A DNA stretch of 35,045 bases from PALSA-243 sp049522755 (GCA_049522755.1 JBEKNN010000059.1:1-35045); one strand, 5' to 3'; shown: positions 22,879-31,589, numbered from the stretch's first letter. A program made the numbers and translations. The notes: generated from the letters alone by a model not told the origin.

Positions 22879-24246
22879 ATGACGATACAAGTTATGCGTG
22901 ATTCCAAATTTCTTACAGAGCAGAATGCCAAATCCATCTGGCACCCCATGGCGCATCCGGGAGAGATGCGGAGCCATCCGCCCAGGGTGATCATGAAAGG
23001 CGAGGGCGTCACTATCACCGACATCGAAGGCCGTACGGTTCTCGATGCCGTCGGCGGCCTGTGGAACGTCAACCTGGGTTACTCCTGCGAACCGATCAAG
23101 AAAGCCATCGCCGGCCAGCTTGCGTTACTGCCCTACTATTCGGGATTTCGCGGCACGTCCACCGGCCCGGCGATCGAGTTATCCGATGAGTTATGCCGAT
23201 TCTTCGAGCCGGAGGGGATGATACGCGCGTTCTTCTCTTCGGGTGGTTCCGATTCTGTCGAGACCGCTCTCCGGCTGGCGCGCCAGTACTGGAAAGTGCG
23301 CGGCCAGCTTGACCGCACTAAGTTCATCGCTTTGAGGAAGGGATATCACGGTACGCATTTCGGCGGAGCCTCGGTCAACGGCAACCCCACTTTTCGCCGC
23401 AACTATGAGCCGCTGCTTCCTGGCTGTTATCACATTGCCGCGCCCTATACCTATCGCAATCCGTTCGGCGAGACCAACCCGCGCCGCCTCGCCGAGTTGT
23501 GCGCCGCCGCTCTCGAAGATGAGATCGCGTTTCAAGGACCGGACACCGTGGCCGCGTTCATCATGGAGCCGGTGCTCGGCGCCGGTGGCGTAATCGTGCC
23601 GCACGAAAGCTTCATGCCGATGGTCCGCGCGATCTGCGACAAACACGATGTCCTGCTGATCGCCGACGAGGTGATCACTGCCTTCGGCCGCACCGGCGCC
23701 TGGTGCGGATCGCGGCTATGGAATGTCACGCCCGACATGATGTGCATCGCCAAGGCCATCACCTGCGGCTACTTTCCGCTGGGCGCGACGCTCCTTGGCA
23801 AGAAGGTGGCCACGGCGATTGAGGGCAACAAGGATGCGTTCGGCGTGCTCGGGCACGGCTACACATATTCCGGCCATCCGGTGGGATGCGCCGCGGGGAT
23901 TGCGGCGTTGGCAGAGACGCAGAGACTCAAGGTTAACGAGAATGCAGCCGCGCGCGGACCGGAGTTGATGGCGGCGCTGGAAGAGTTGAAAGCCAGGCAC
24001 GCTCTGGTGGGCGACGTACGGGCTAAGGGCCTGATGGCGGCGCTCGAAATCGTTTCCGACCCTGACGCGAAGACCGCCGCGGATAAGGAGACCATGAGCA
24101 GGATCGCGGACGGCGCGTATGCGGCGGGAGTGATGGTCCGCATCTCCGGATGCAATATTGTCTTGTCGCCGCCGCTGGTGATTACGGCAAGTGATGTGAC
24201 CAGGATTGCCGAGGCGGTGGATGCAGGGCTTCGTGCGGCGGGCTAG
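22879..24246 (+). CDS. Class III (omega) aminotransferase
   Basis: The 455-residue protein follows the class III pattern: SSGGSDSVETALRLARQYW binds the cofactor phosphate, YHGTHFGG and EPVLGAGG follow, Asp263 in LLIADEVITAFGRTG contacts the pyridine nitrogen and Lys292 in IAKAITCGYFPLG forms the Schiff base. SIWHPMAHP at the N-terminus is typical of omega-amino acid:pyruvate and putrescine-type enzymes. It would move an amino group between an amine or omega-amino acid and pyruvate or 2-oxoglutarate. A second ATG at 22894 is an equally possible start; neither has a good ribosome binding site. It is divergent from the decarboxylase, whose amine product could be its substrate (inference). Confidence 0.92.
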   Translation: MTIQVMRDSKFLTEQNAKSIWHPMAHPGEMRSHPPRVIMKGEGVTITDIEGRTVLDAVGGLWNVNLGYSCEPIKKAIAGQLALLPYYSGFRGTSTGPAIELSDELCRFFEPEGMIRAFFSSGGSDSVETALRLARQYWKVRGQLDRTKFIALRKGYHGTHFGGASVNGNPTFRRNYEPLLPGCYHIAAPYTYRNPFGETNPRRLAELCAAALEDEIAFQGPDTVAAFIMEPVLGAGGVIVPHESFMPMVRAICDKHDVLLIADEVITAFGRTGAWCGSRLWNVTPDMMCIAKAITCGYFPLGATLLGKKVATAIEGNKDAFGVLGHGYTYSGHPVGCAAGIAALAETQRLKVNENAAARGPELMAALEELKARHALVGDVRAKGLMAALEIVSDPDAKTAADKETMSRIADGAYAAGVMVRISGCNIVLSPPLVITASDVTRIAEAVDAGLRAAG

Positions 24247-24299
24247 CTTGATTCAACCCTGTTCCAGTACTCCGTCCACCTGGTTCCGAATCACTCCCA

Positions 24300-24552
24300 A
24301 GCGCATCCCGGAAATCCAACTTCCGTCCCCGCGGCGCGCGCGTCACCGGCCGCCAATGCTGCGCCGTCGATTCCATCACCACTTCTGACCCCATGCTCCC
24401 AGCCAGGCCGCCAAGTGGCTGATGTCGCTCTTGGTCGCCCCAAACTTCCGTTGGATATACGTCGTTGCGTCTCCGCGGGTTTGACGAATCACCACCGCCA
24501 GCATCTTCTTGTGCACGTCGATGCCGGCAATGCCTAGATATACCGATTCCAT
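24300..24552 (-). pseudogene. IS110-family transposase fossil (DEDD recombinase)
   Basis: On the minus strand the ATG at 24552 opens MESVYLGIAGIDVHKKMLAV, the N-terminus of IS110-type transposases with the first catalytic Asp in GIDVHKK. The frame runs to AAWLGAWGQKW and stops. One base away it resumes as SEVVMESTAQHWRPV, containing the catalytic Glu, then jumps to RAPRGRKLDFRDA, which holds the last Asp residues; the stretch normally between the last two is missing. After FRDA the homology ends. So the gene has a frameshift near 24392, an internal deletion and a truncated C-terminus, and lacks the entire Tnp_20 domain with its catalytic Ser. It is inactive and sits between the aminotransferase and the permease gene. 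Confidence 0.82.
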
Positions 24553-24554
24553 AA

Positions 24555-24735
24555 GGTCCTCGTGGTGATCGCTGCGCAGCAGAGGACCGGTTTCGTATAC
24601 AGTCACCCTCACAGGTTCTCCTGACGATGCGATCGCCAGGACCCCCGCCTGCGGGCTCAACAGCTTGCAGGTTTCAGCCGCTAGAGACTGCCCCGCCAGC
24701 GCAGACTCCCGCTCGTGTGAACGCGGAGTGTTTCG
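24555..24735 (-). other. Non-coding left flank of the IS110 fossil, possible bridge RNA region
   Basis: IS110 elements carry a structured RNA (bridge RNA) in the non-coding DNA before the transposase. Here the minus strand before the ATG holds a hairpin GGTCCTC...GAGGACC (24588-24555, 20-base loop with the palindrome GCTGCGCAGC) and a second GC-rich segment near 24630-24660 (CCCGCAGGCGGGGG). The element boundary is not visible. Assignment to a bridge RNA rests on position only. Confidence 0.35.
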
Positions 24736-24751
24736 CCGTCCCCGTGGGACT

Positions 24752-27253
24752 TCACTCCCACCGCAACGCCCGCATCGGATCGATCCCGGTAGCGCGCCGC
24801 GCCGGAACGTATCCGGCAAGTCCGGCGACCACGCCGATGCCCAGCGCCGCCAGCGCCATGGTGAGCAAGTCCGTCGGTTGGATCCCGAACAGCTGAGTCT
24901 CGATGAAGCGCGTCGCCACCCACGCCGCCCCCAGCCCGATAGCCACGCCGATCGCCGCCAGCGCCAGCACTTCGCGCATCACCATCCACACCACCGAGCC
25001 GCTGTCCGCGCCCAGCGCCATGCGGATGCCAATCTCGCGCGTGCGGCGCGCCACCATAAAGGCCATTACGCCGTAAAGCCCGAGCGCCGCCAGCAACGTC
25101 GCCAGACAGCCGAAGACGCTCGACAACGTCGCCAACAGACGCTCGGTGAGCAGCGAAATTTCGATCTGGTCGTCCAGGGTGCGCAGGTCATACATAGGCA
25201 CGCCGGCGTCCACGTCGCGGACCGTTGGACGCAGCATATTGAAGATACCGGTGGGCTCGCCCTGCGCGCGCACGTAGACAGTCATCCCGGTGACGAAATC
25301 GGTCTGCGTGTAAGGAATGTATAACTCGTAGGGGATCTCCTCGCGCATGCTCTCATACTTGGTATCGCCCGCCACGCCGACAATTTCGATATCCAGCTTA
25401 GTCCCCGGATCGATGCCCATGCCCACGTGTCGCCCGATGGGGCTCGCGCCGCCGAAATAGCGCTTCGCGAACTTCTGATTCACAATGCCCACTTTAGGCG
25501 CGCCCTCGACATCCTTGGGCATGAAGTCGCGGCCCAACAGCACCGCAATCTTGAGCGTCTTGAAGAACGCCGGCGTGCAATACTGCACGTGTGGATCGGG
25601 CATTTCCCCCTGCTTGGGCGTGTAGCCTTCAATGGTCACCCAGTTATCCCATTCGTCGTCTTCCATCACCGGAATAACGGCGAAGGCGTGCGATTCCACG
25701 CCGGGAAGGTTCTGCAAACGCTCGCTCAGGCGGCGGTAGTAATCGAGGGTCCACGGCCGGTTGTAGCGGCTCAACGTGGGCTCCACGGAAAACGCCAGCA
25801 GGTTCTTCACTTCGAAGCCGGGATTCATCACTTTGAGGTTGCGCAAGCTTTGCAGGAAGAGACCGGCGCCGATCAACAACAGCAGCGACAGCGAAACCTG
25901 CGCCACCACCAGACCCTTGCGGAGCCGCACCGATCCGCCTCGAACCACGCCGCCGGCCTGATCCTTCAGCGTGCTCGCGAGCTGCGGACGCGTGGATTGC
26001 AACGCCGGAACAAGGCCGAAGAGAATCCCGGCGAGCATTGAGATGCCGAAAGTGAATCCGAGCACGGTCCAATCGGGAGTACTCGATAGCGAGAGCGGCG
26101 TGTGGCCGGAAGGCAGAAACGCGATCAGGGCCCGATCGATCAGCACCGCCAAACCCACGCCCAGCGCGCCGCCCACCGCGGAGAGCAGCAGGCTTTCCAC
26201 CAGCAGTTGACGGATCAGCCGGCCGCGCCCCGCGCCCAACGCGAGACGGACGGCGATCTCCTTCTGCCGCGCCGAAGCGCGCGCGATGAGCAGATTCGCC
26301 AGGTTCGAGCAGGCGATCAGCAACACCAAGCCGACGATCGCCATCAGCGCCAGCAGCGGTTTCGAATAGGTCTGGCGCAGGTAGGAGCGGCCTTTCGACC
26401 CCGGCATCACCTGCATCCACATCTTGAGGAATTCCTGTTTGACGAAGGGCGACGCCTTGGCAAAGGGCTTCTCCTGCACTTCCATATTCAAAATCTGGTG
26501 GAAAAGCGGCTGTAAACCAGCCTGGGCCTTTTCAATGGTGATGCCCGGCTTGAGGCGGCCGAAGGTTTGCGTCCAGCGGAAGCGGCGCTCGTTGAGGCGG
26601 CTGAAGTTGGAGGGCGGCAGATGGCCGGTCATGGTGATGGGAATGCGGATCTGCGGCGCGAAGCCCGGTTCGATGCCGTCGAAACCGGCCTGGCTGACGC
26701 CGATGATGGTCAACGGCTGGCCGTTCACCACGATCTTCTGACCCAGAATGCCGCGGTCGCCGCCGAAGCGCGTCTTCCAGTAGCCATAACTGAGCACGGC
26801 GAGAGGATGGCCGCCCTGCATCAGGTCGTCGGATGCGTTAAAGACCCGGCCGATCGCCGCGCCAATGCCGAGCACCGGGAAGAAATTCCCCGAGACGGTT
26901 TCGCCGCTGATCAGCTCAGTGCGGCCCTCGAAGGTGGCGCTCACGGTGTCGCGGTGCGTACAGAACATGCCGCTGAATACCTGGTTCTTGTCGCGGATGT
27001 CCTGATACATGGGATAGGACAACTTGTCGGGGCCGTTGTTACCGCCATAGTGGCGGCCGCGGCCGGCCAGCATCACCAGTTGCTCCGGGTTCTTTACGGG
27101 AAGCCGCTGCAGCAGCAACTGGTTGATCAGCGAGAAGATTGCGGAATTGGCTCCAATGCCGAGCGCCAGCGAGAGCACGGCCACGGCGGTGAAGAGCGGC
27201 GCCTTGCGCAAGGTTCGTAACGAATAGCGAAGATCCTGGAAGAATGCGGCCAT
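24752..27253 (-). CDS. Duplicated MacB/FtsX-type ABC permease (ADOP family)
   Basis: The 833-residue protein opens FFQDLRYSLRTLRKAPLFTA followed by LSLALGIGANSAIFSLINQL, the hallmark of the acidobacterial duplicated permease family. The order is: first membrane helix (about 21-42), periplasmic MacB-type domain (about 45-260), three helices with an FtsX domain (about 290-420, including LIARASARQKEIAVRLALGA), a second periplasmic domain (about 450-680), and a second FtsX set (about 690-825, with RRTREIGIRMALGADSGSVV). It should work with a separate ATPase to move a peptide or drug, or to transmit force across the membrane; no ATPase gene is nearby. The family is highly expanded in Solibacter-like genomes. 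The gene is monocistronic, with the IS110 fossil at its 3' side. Confidence 0.93.
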   Translation of the reverse strand: MAAFFQDLRYSLRTLRKAPLFTAVAVLSLALGIGANSAIFSLINQLLLQRLPVKNPEQLVMLAGRGRHYGGNNGPDKLSYPMYQDIRDKNQVFSGMFCTHRDTVSATFEGRTELISGETVSGNFFPVLGIGAAIGRVFNASDDLMQGGHPLAVLSYGYWKTRFGGDRGILGQKIVVNGQPLTIIGVSQAGFDGIEPGFAPQIRIPITMTGHLPPSNFSRLNERRFRWTQTFGRLKPGITIEKAQAGLQPLFHQILNMEVQEKPFAKASPFVKQEFLKMWMQVMPGSKGRSYLRQTYSKPLLALMAIVGLVLLIACSNLANLLIARASARQKEIAVRLALGAGRGRLIRQLLVESLLLSAVGGALGVGLAVLIDRALIAFLPSGHTPLSLSSTPDWTVLGFTFGISMLAGILFGLVPALQSTRPQLASTLKDQAGGVVRGGSVRLRKGLVVAQVSLSLLLLIGAGLFLQSLRNLKVMNPGFEVKNLLAFSVEPTLSRYNRPWTLDYYRRLSERLQNLPGVESHAFAVIPVMEDDEWDNWVTIEGYTPKQGEMPDPHVQYCTPAFFKTLKIAVLLGRDFMPKDVEGAPKVGIVNQKFAKRYFGGASPIGRHVGMGIDPGTKLDIEIVGVAGDTKYESMREEIPYELYIPYTQTDFVTGMTVYVRAQGEPTGIFNMLRPTVRDVDAGVPMYDLRTLDDQIEISLLTERLLATLSSVFGCLATLLAALGLYGVMAFMVARRTREIGIRMALGADSGSVVWMVMREVLALAAIGVAIGLGAAWVATRFIETQLFGIQPTDLLTMALAALGIGVVAGLAGYVPARRATGIDPMRALRWE

Positions 27254-27309
27254 CGACGGTTATACTGCGCGGCGCGGAAAAGGTTACGAATTTTCGCTAC
27301 AAAACCTGC

Positions 27310-28266
27310 TCACGAGTTACCGATCAGTATCCCCGTGATGAACACCAGCAGCCCGCCCAGACCCACCTGCAACGCCGCCGAAAGCGGGGGCGTATCCATG
27401 TAATGATTGCGAATCCATGAGATGATGCCGAGCTCCATAATCACCACCACAATGGCCACCGTCATGGCGGCGTGGAAGCTGGGCAGCAGGAACGGCAGCG
27501 TGTGGCCGATGCCGCCCAGCCCGGTCATCAAGCCGCAAACCCCGCCGCGCACCCATGGATGGCCGCGGCCCGTCAAGCTGCCATCGTCGCTGAGCGCTTC
27601 GGCGAAGCCCATGCTGATTCCCGCGCCCATCGACGCGGCGAGGCCAACCAGAAAAGCATCGTGGGTTTGGTGCGTAGCTCCGGCCGCGGCGAAGACCGGG
27701 GCGAGCGTGGAGACCGAGCCATCCATCAGACCGGCCAGGCCCGGCTGAACGATTTGCAGCACGAAGAGGCGGCGATTGGCCTCGGCTTCGTTCGTCAACG
27801 CTTTGGCGTCGAGGTTGTCTTTGCCAAGCTCGTCGGCGCGCTCTTCGTGATGCCGCTCTTCCTGCACCAGGTCGTCCAGCAGTTGGCGCAGGGCGGCGTC
27901 CTGCGTACGTGCGGATGCGCGCTCGTAGAAGCGGCGCGTCTCCGCTTCCATGGCGGCCACCTGTTCGCGGACGGCCTGAAGCCGCAGCGGCCGAGTGAGC
28001 CAGACGGCCTTCCGGCTCACGAAGCCGCGGACATCCTGCCGGCGCACCAGGGGAATGTGGTCGCCAAACTTTTCGCGGAACAGATCGATCAGCCGGCGGC
28101 GATGCGTGGACTCTTCCTCGCGCATGCCGTCGAAGATGGCGGCGGTGGAGGGGAAATCCTGCTTGAGCTCGTGGGCGTAATCGGCGTAGACGCGCTCGTC
28201 TTCTTCTTCGAGGCCGATGGCCAGGGCGAGAATCTCGCGTTCGGTGAGGCTGTCAAAATTGCGCAT
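27310..28266 (-). CDS. mbfA: MbfA-like protein: ferritin-like domain fused to VIT1/CCC1 iron transporter
   Basis: This 318-residue fusion has an N-terminal rubrerythrin/ferritin-like helical bundle (about 1-160) with acidic iron ligands in LAIGLEEEDERVYADYAHEL, MREEESTHRRRL and LVQEERHHEERADEL. The C-terminal part (about 170-318) is a VIT1/CCC1-type membrane domain, recognisable by LQPGLAGL-like VQPGLAGLMDGSVSTLAPVF, GAGISMGFAEALSDDG and three further hydrophobic helices. MbfA of alphaproteobacteria exports iron from the cytoplasm and protects against iron and peroxide stress; the same role is likely here. I see no Fur- or Irr-type box that I can defend in the 100 bp before the start. The neighbours do not suggest a pathway. 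Confidence 0.9.
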   Translation of the reverse strand: MRNFDSLTEREILALAIGLEEEDERVYADYAHELKQDFPSTAAIFDGMREEESTHRRRLIDLFREKFGDHIPLVRRQDVRGFVSRKAVWLTRPLRLQAVREQVAAMEAETRRFYERASARTQDAALRQLLDDLVQEERHHEERADELGKDNLDAKALTNEAEANRRLFVLQIVQPGLAGLMDGSVSTLAPVFAAAGATHQTHDAFLVGLAASMGAGISMGFAEALSDDGSLTGRGHPWVRGGVCGLMTGLGGIGHTLPFLLPSFHAAMTVAIVVVIMELGIISWIRNHYMDTPPLSAALQVGLGGLLVFITGILIGNS

Positions 28267-28373
28267 TCTAGATAGAATGCCGCGAAACGGCTGCTCACTG
28301 CCACTTGGGGGGGACCGATGAGTCTGGCCCGGCCGAAGGCGCGTGCCAGCATCACGCGTGCTAGCATCAACGC

Positions 28374-28763
28374 ATGGCCCTGGCAGATTTAACCAAGCAG
28401 ATTGCGCAACAGGCGCTGCTCTCCGCCACGGCGCCGTCGAAAGAGCCGCCGGCCGTATCCACGGACGCCCTTGGCGGCGTGATTCTAGGCCAGATCGCCG
28501 CCATGCAGAAGCAGCTCAAAGACGACGAAGAGCTGGTGGTGACGTTCCAACAAGGCGCGGAACGAATTCGCGTGATGGAAATCTTTCTCGCGTCGCCGCA
28601 GGTAGCGGTGCTGATCGGTCCCGATGCGAACCGTTCGCTCACGCGCGTGGTGGCGGCGGTAGCGTCGTTGCAGCTTGTGTGCAAGACGGCCAAGACTGCG
28701 CCCGGCGCGAAGCCCGCCCGCGTGGGTCTGATTACGGCGAAACCGAAAGATTCCAGCGCGTGA
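28374..28763 (+). CDS. Small hypothetical protein
   Basis: A 129-residue protein without a recognised family. It is mostly helical (ALADLTKQIAQQALLSATAP, GGVILGQIAAMQKQLKDDEE) with a middle segment of strands (ELVVTFQQGAERIRVMEIFL, VAVLIGPDANRSLTRVVAAV) and a Lys/Ala/Pro-rich tail. There is no signal peptide or transmembrane helix. The good coding character and the divergent placement from the MbfA-like gene (107 bp between starts) support a real gene. Its 3' end overlaps the convergent phosphatase gene by 32 bases, so the two transcripts are antisense at their ends. Confidence 0.65.
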   Translation: MALADLTKQIAQQALLSATAPSKEPPAVSTDALGGVILGQIAAMQKQLKDDEELVVTFQQGAERIRVMEIFLASPQVAVLIGPDANRSLTRVVAAVASLQLVCKTAKTAPGAKPARVGLITAKPKDSSA

Positions 28764-29307
28764 TCACGCGCGTTTCGCGCTCATAACCGAGCGTGCTCAA
28801 GCTCGCCGTCCCCAACGCGAAAAGGCGTCCCGTATCGGCTGGAAGCCCCAGCCAGCACGCCGTGAGGATCCGCAAAATGTGACCGTGGGCGAACAACGCG
28901 ACGTCGCCAGGCGCTTCGAGAGCGCGCGCAATCACCGCCGTGGCGCGCGCGGCGGCGTGTTCCAGCGGCTCGCCGTTGGGCGTGCCGTCTCTCCACAGCG
29001 ACCAACCGGGCCGTTGCTGCTGGATCTGAGGCGTGGTGAGCCCCTCGTAGTCGCCATATTCCCATTCGTGGAGGTCAGGGTCAATCTCCGCGGAATCGCC
29101 GAAACCCGCCAGGCGGCAGGTATCGCGCGCACGCTGCATCGGACTCGTCAGCACCAGCGCGAAAGTGCGCCCGGCGAGATAGCGCCCGATTTCGATGGCC
29201 TTCTGGCGGCCGGCATCGGTAAGTGGAAGATCGGTGCGGCCGGTGTGTGCGCCGGAGCGGCTCCATTCGGTTTCGCCGTGGCGGATGAGCCAAAGTTCGT
29301 GAAGCAT
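28732..29307 (-). CDS. Histidine phosphatase (phosphoglycerate mutase-like)
   Basis: This 191-residue protein is a member of the branch-1 histidine phosphatase superfamily. LIRHGETEWSRSGAHTGRTD contains the RHG motif with the phosphorylated His, LTSPMQRARDTCRLAG supplies the second arginine, HEWEYGDYEGLT the acid, and LFAHGHILRIL the second catalytic His. The pattern resembles the small phosphatases related to CobC/GpmB that act on sugar phosphates or alpha-ribazole phosphate. A glycolytic mutase role is less likely given the short length. It is convergent with the small gene on its left, and divergent from the hexosaminidase across 205 bp that hold a long inverted repeat. Confidence 0.92.
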   Translation of the reverse strand: MLHELWLIRHGETEWSRSGAHTGRTDLPLTDAGRQKAIEIGRYLAGRTFALVLTSPMQRARDTCRLAGFGDSAEIDPDLHEWEYGDYEGLTTPQIQQQRPGWSLWRDGTPNGEPLEHAAARATAVIARALEAPGDVALFAHGHILRILTACWLGLPADTGRLFALGTASLSTLGYERETRVITRWNLSVSP

Positions 29308-29362
29308 CGCAGATCGCAGGATACAATACCGGCGCTCTTACCGGGATCCGTCTGTCGGTTGT

Positions 29363-29469
29363 GTCGTCGACGCAGAGGCGCTGAGTCGCAGAGGATCGCA
29401 GAGCAGAAAAGACCTTTGGTATGTTTTCTCCATCCGATCTCTGCGACTCAGCGTCTCTGCGTCGACGAC
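29363..29469. repeat. Long inverted repeat, 31-bp arms, MITE-like
   Basis: The arms at 29363-29393 (GTCGTCGACGCAGAGGCGCT...) and 29439-29469 are complementary at 30 of 31 positions, with a 45-base spacer. Each arm is built from CTCTGCG/CGCAGAG words, a word type often seen in dispersed repeats of environmental bacteria. The element sits in the divergent promoter region of the phosphatase and the hexosaminidase, ending 43 bases before the hexosaminidase start. Confidence 0.88.
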
Positions 29470-29512
29470 TACGCTTAGCCATTTGCAATGCATTTGTGAT
29501 GGACTATAGGGA

Positions 29513-31525
29513 ATGCGTCTCTTCCTCGCGGGCCTTCTGATGATTGCCGCTCTTCGCGCCGACACCCCCACGTTGATGCCCATGCCGGTGAAGGCCGAAA
29601 GCACCACGGGCGCCCTCCCCATCGACGCCGCGTTCACCGTATCCGCAACCGGCCCGGCGGACCCGCGCCTCCAAGCGGCGCTCACCCGGTTCATTGCGCG
29701 CGTGGCCCGCCAGACGGGCATCATCGTCACTGCCCTGAAGCCGGTGACCGGCGCGGCGACTCTGCATGTCGATCTGGCCGGCCGCGGACTCGAATACCCC
29801 ACGCTGGGCGAAGATGAATCCTACGATCTCAACGTCGCGCCCACCGGCGCCCGCATCAAAGCCAACACCGTGGATGGCGCGCTCCGCGGCCTCGAGACCT
29901 TCGCGCAACTCATCGCCGCCGGTCCCGGCGGCTTCCGTGCGCCCGCGATGCACATCGAAGATCATCCGCGTTTCGCCTGGCGCGGCTTGATGATGGACGT
30001 CTCCCGCCATTTCATGCCCGTCGAGGTGGTGGAGCGCAATCTCGACGCTATGGCCGCCGTGAAACTCAACGTGCTCCACTGGCACCTTTCCGACGACCAG
30101 GGCTTTCGCGTGGAGAGCCACCTGCATCCGCGCCTGCAGCTCATGGGTTCCGACGGCATGTACTATACGCAGACCGAGATCCGCCGCGTAGTGGCGTACG
30201 CGCGCGACCGCGGCATCCGCGTGGTTCCCGAATTCGATATCCCCGGCCACACCGCGAGCTGGTTTCCGGGATATCCGGAGCTGACCATCGGCAAGGGTCC
30301 GTTTGAAATCATGCGCAAGTTCGGCATCGGCGACGACGTGATGGATCCGACGCGCGAGTGGACTTACACCTTCCTCGATAGCTTCATCGGCGAAATGACG
30401 CTGCTGTTTCCGGACAAGTATTTCCACGTCGGCGGCGACGAAGTGAACGGCAAGCAGTGGAACGCTTCGCCGCGCATCCAGGCTTTCGCCAAGGCGCACA
30501 AACTCAAGAACGCCCGCGACCTTCAGGTCTACTTCAACCAGCGGATTCAGAAGATTGTGCAGAAGCACGGGAAGATCATGATCGGCTGGGATGAGGTGTT
30601 GCATCCCGACCTGCCCAAGGCCACGGTGGTGCAGATCTGGCGCAACCAGGCATCGCTGGCTGACGCGGTGCAGCAGGGATTCCGCGCGATTCTTTCGTGG
30701 GGCTATTATCTGGATCATCTGAGCCCCGCAGCGTATCACTATGGCATCGACCCGGCGGGCGGTCCCTCGGAGCACTTGACCGCCGGGCAGGCGGCGAAGA
30801 TTCTGGGAGGCGAAGCCTGTATGTGGTCCGAGTTGGTGGATGCGGAGACAGTGGATTCGCGCATCTGGCCGCGCATGGCCGCCATCGCCGAGCGGCTCTG
30901 GTCGCAAAAGGACGTCACCGATGTGGAAGGGATGTATACCCGCCTGGAGGCGGTAAGCCGCATGCTCGAGTGGACCGGCGTGCAGCACCGCGCCGACTAT
31001 GCGCCCATGCTCAGCCGCCTGGCGGCGGACCGGCCGAACGAGCCGCTGCGCGTGTTGGCGGATGCTGCCGAAGCCCTCGGACTGGGCCCGCGCCACGGAG
31101 GACAATACACCACGCAGACGCCGCTGAACCGTTTCGTGGATGCCGCCCGCGCGGAAAGCGAAAGCGTGCGCGCGCTGGAACATGCGGCCGCGAGGGCCGC
31201 CGCCGATCCCAAAGCGAATGCCGCCGATGTGAAGGCGCTGCGCGAGCAATTCACGCGCTGGGCCGCGAACGACGCGCGGTTCCGGCCCTTGGTTGAAGGC
31301 AACGCGCTGTTGACGGAAATCGAGCCGCTGTCGGCGGACTTATCGGCGCTGGGAACCGCCGGCCTGCGATTGCTCGACGCATGGAACGGCGCAACACCGC
31401 TTCCCGGTGACTGGCTAACTCAGCAGAACGCCGAAGTAACTCGAATGCTGCGTCCGAACGCCGAGGTGACATTAGCCGCTGCCCGTGTAGTCAAGGTATT
31501 GTTGGACGCCGCGAGCCATAAGTAA
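29513..31525 (+). CDS. GH20 beta-N-acetylhexosaminidase, exported
   Basis: This 670-residue protein has a short signal peptide (MRLFLAGLLMIAALRA-D). Residues about 20-150 form the GH20b N-terminal domain, ending in IEDHPRFAWRGLMMDVSRHF, which opens the catalytic barrel. LHWHLSDDQGFRVES, VVPEFDIPGHTASW and FHVGGDEVNGKQW follow; Asp309-Glu310 are the catalytic pair for substrate-assisted cleavage of terminal GlcNAc or GalNAc. IGWDEVLHPDLP and WRNQASL are also family motifs. The C-terminal 200 residues (about 470-670) are a helical extension seen in acidobacterial homologues. It acts in the periplasm or outside on chitin fragments, glycoproteins or peptidoglycan pieces. The stop codon lies in a hairpin that may end transcription. 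Confidence 0.94.
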   Translation: MRLFLAGLLMIAALRADTPTLMPMPVKAESTTGALPIDAAFTVSATGPADPRLQAALTRFIARVARQTGIIVTALKPVTGAATLHVDLAGRGLEYPTLGEDESYDLNVAPTGARIKANTVDGALRGLETFAQLIAAGPGGFRAPAMHIEDHPRFAWRGLMMDVSRHFMPVEVVERNLDAMAAVKLNVLHWHLSDDQGFRVESHLHPRLQLMGSDGMYYTQTEIRRVVAYARDRGIRVVPEFDIPGHTASWFPGYPELTIGKGPFEIMRKFGIGDDVMDPTREWTYTFLDSFIGEMTLLFPDKYFHVGGDEVNGKQWNASPRIQAFAKAHKLKNARDLQVYFNQRIQKIVQKHGKIMIGWDEVLHPDLPKATVVQIWRNQASLADAVQQGFRAILSWGYYLDHLSPAAYHYGIDPAGGPSEHLTAGQAAKILGGEACMWSELVDAETVDSRIWPRMAAIAERLWSQKDVTDVEGMYTRLEAVSRMLEWTGVQHRADYAPMLSRLAADRPNEPLRVLADAAEALGLGPRHGGQYTTQTPLNRFVDAARAESESVRALEHAAARAAADPKANAADVKALREQFTRWAANDARFRPLVEGNALLTEIEPLSADLSALGTAGLRLLDAWNGATPLPGDWLTQQNAEVTRMLRPNAEVTLAAARVVKVLLDAASHK

Positions 31526-31561
31526 GTGGCACGGGGGGACGTCTGCTCGCGCCACTTACTT
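31520..31561 (+). terminator. Hairpin overlapping the hexosaminidase stop codon
   Basis: Perfect 11-bp arms AAGTAAGTGGC (31520-31530) and GCCACTTACTT (31551-31561) enclose a 20-base loop. The TAA stop is inside the left arm. The right arm ends in a short CTT rather than a T-run, so termination is only a possibility; protection of the transcript end is another. Confidence 0.5.
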
Positions 31562-31589
31562 GGCGCGGGCCGACCTGGTTGGGCGAAGA

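Noticed and set aside
22719..22901. 60-codon frame in the decarboxylase-aminotransferase gap
   Set aside because: It overlaps the aminotransferase start and has no ribosome binding site or recognisable domain.
29504..31249. 581-codon minus-strand frame opposite the hexosaminidase
   Set aside because: Antisense to a complete GH20 enzyme with its catalytic pair; its Gly/His/Arg-rich composition is not protein-like.
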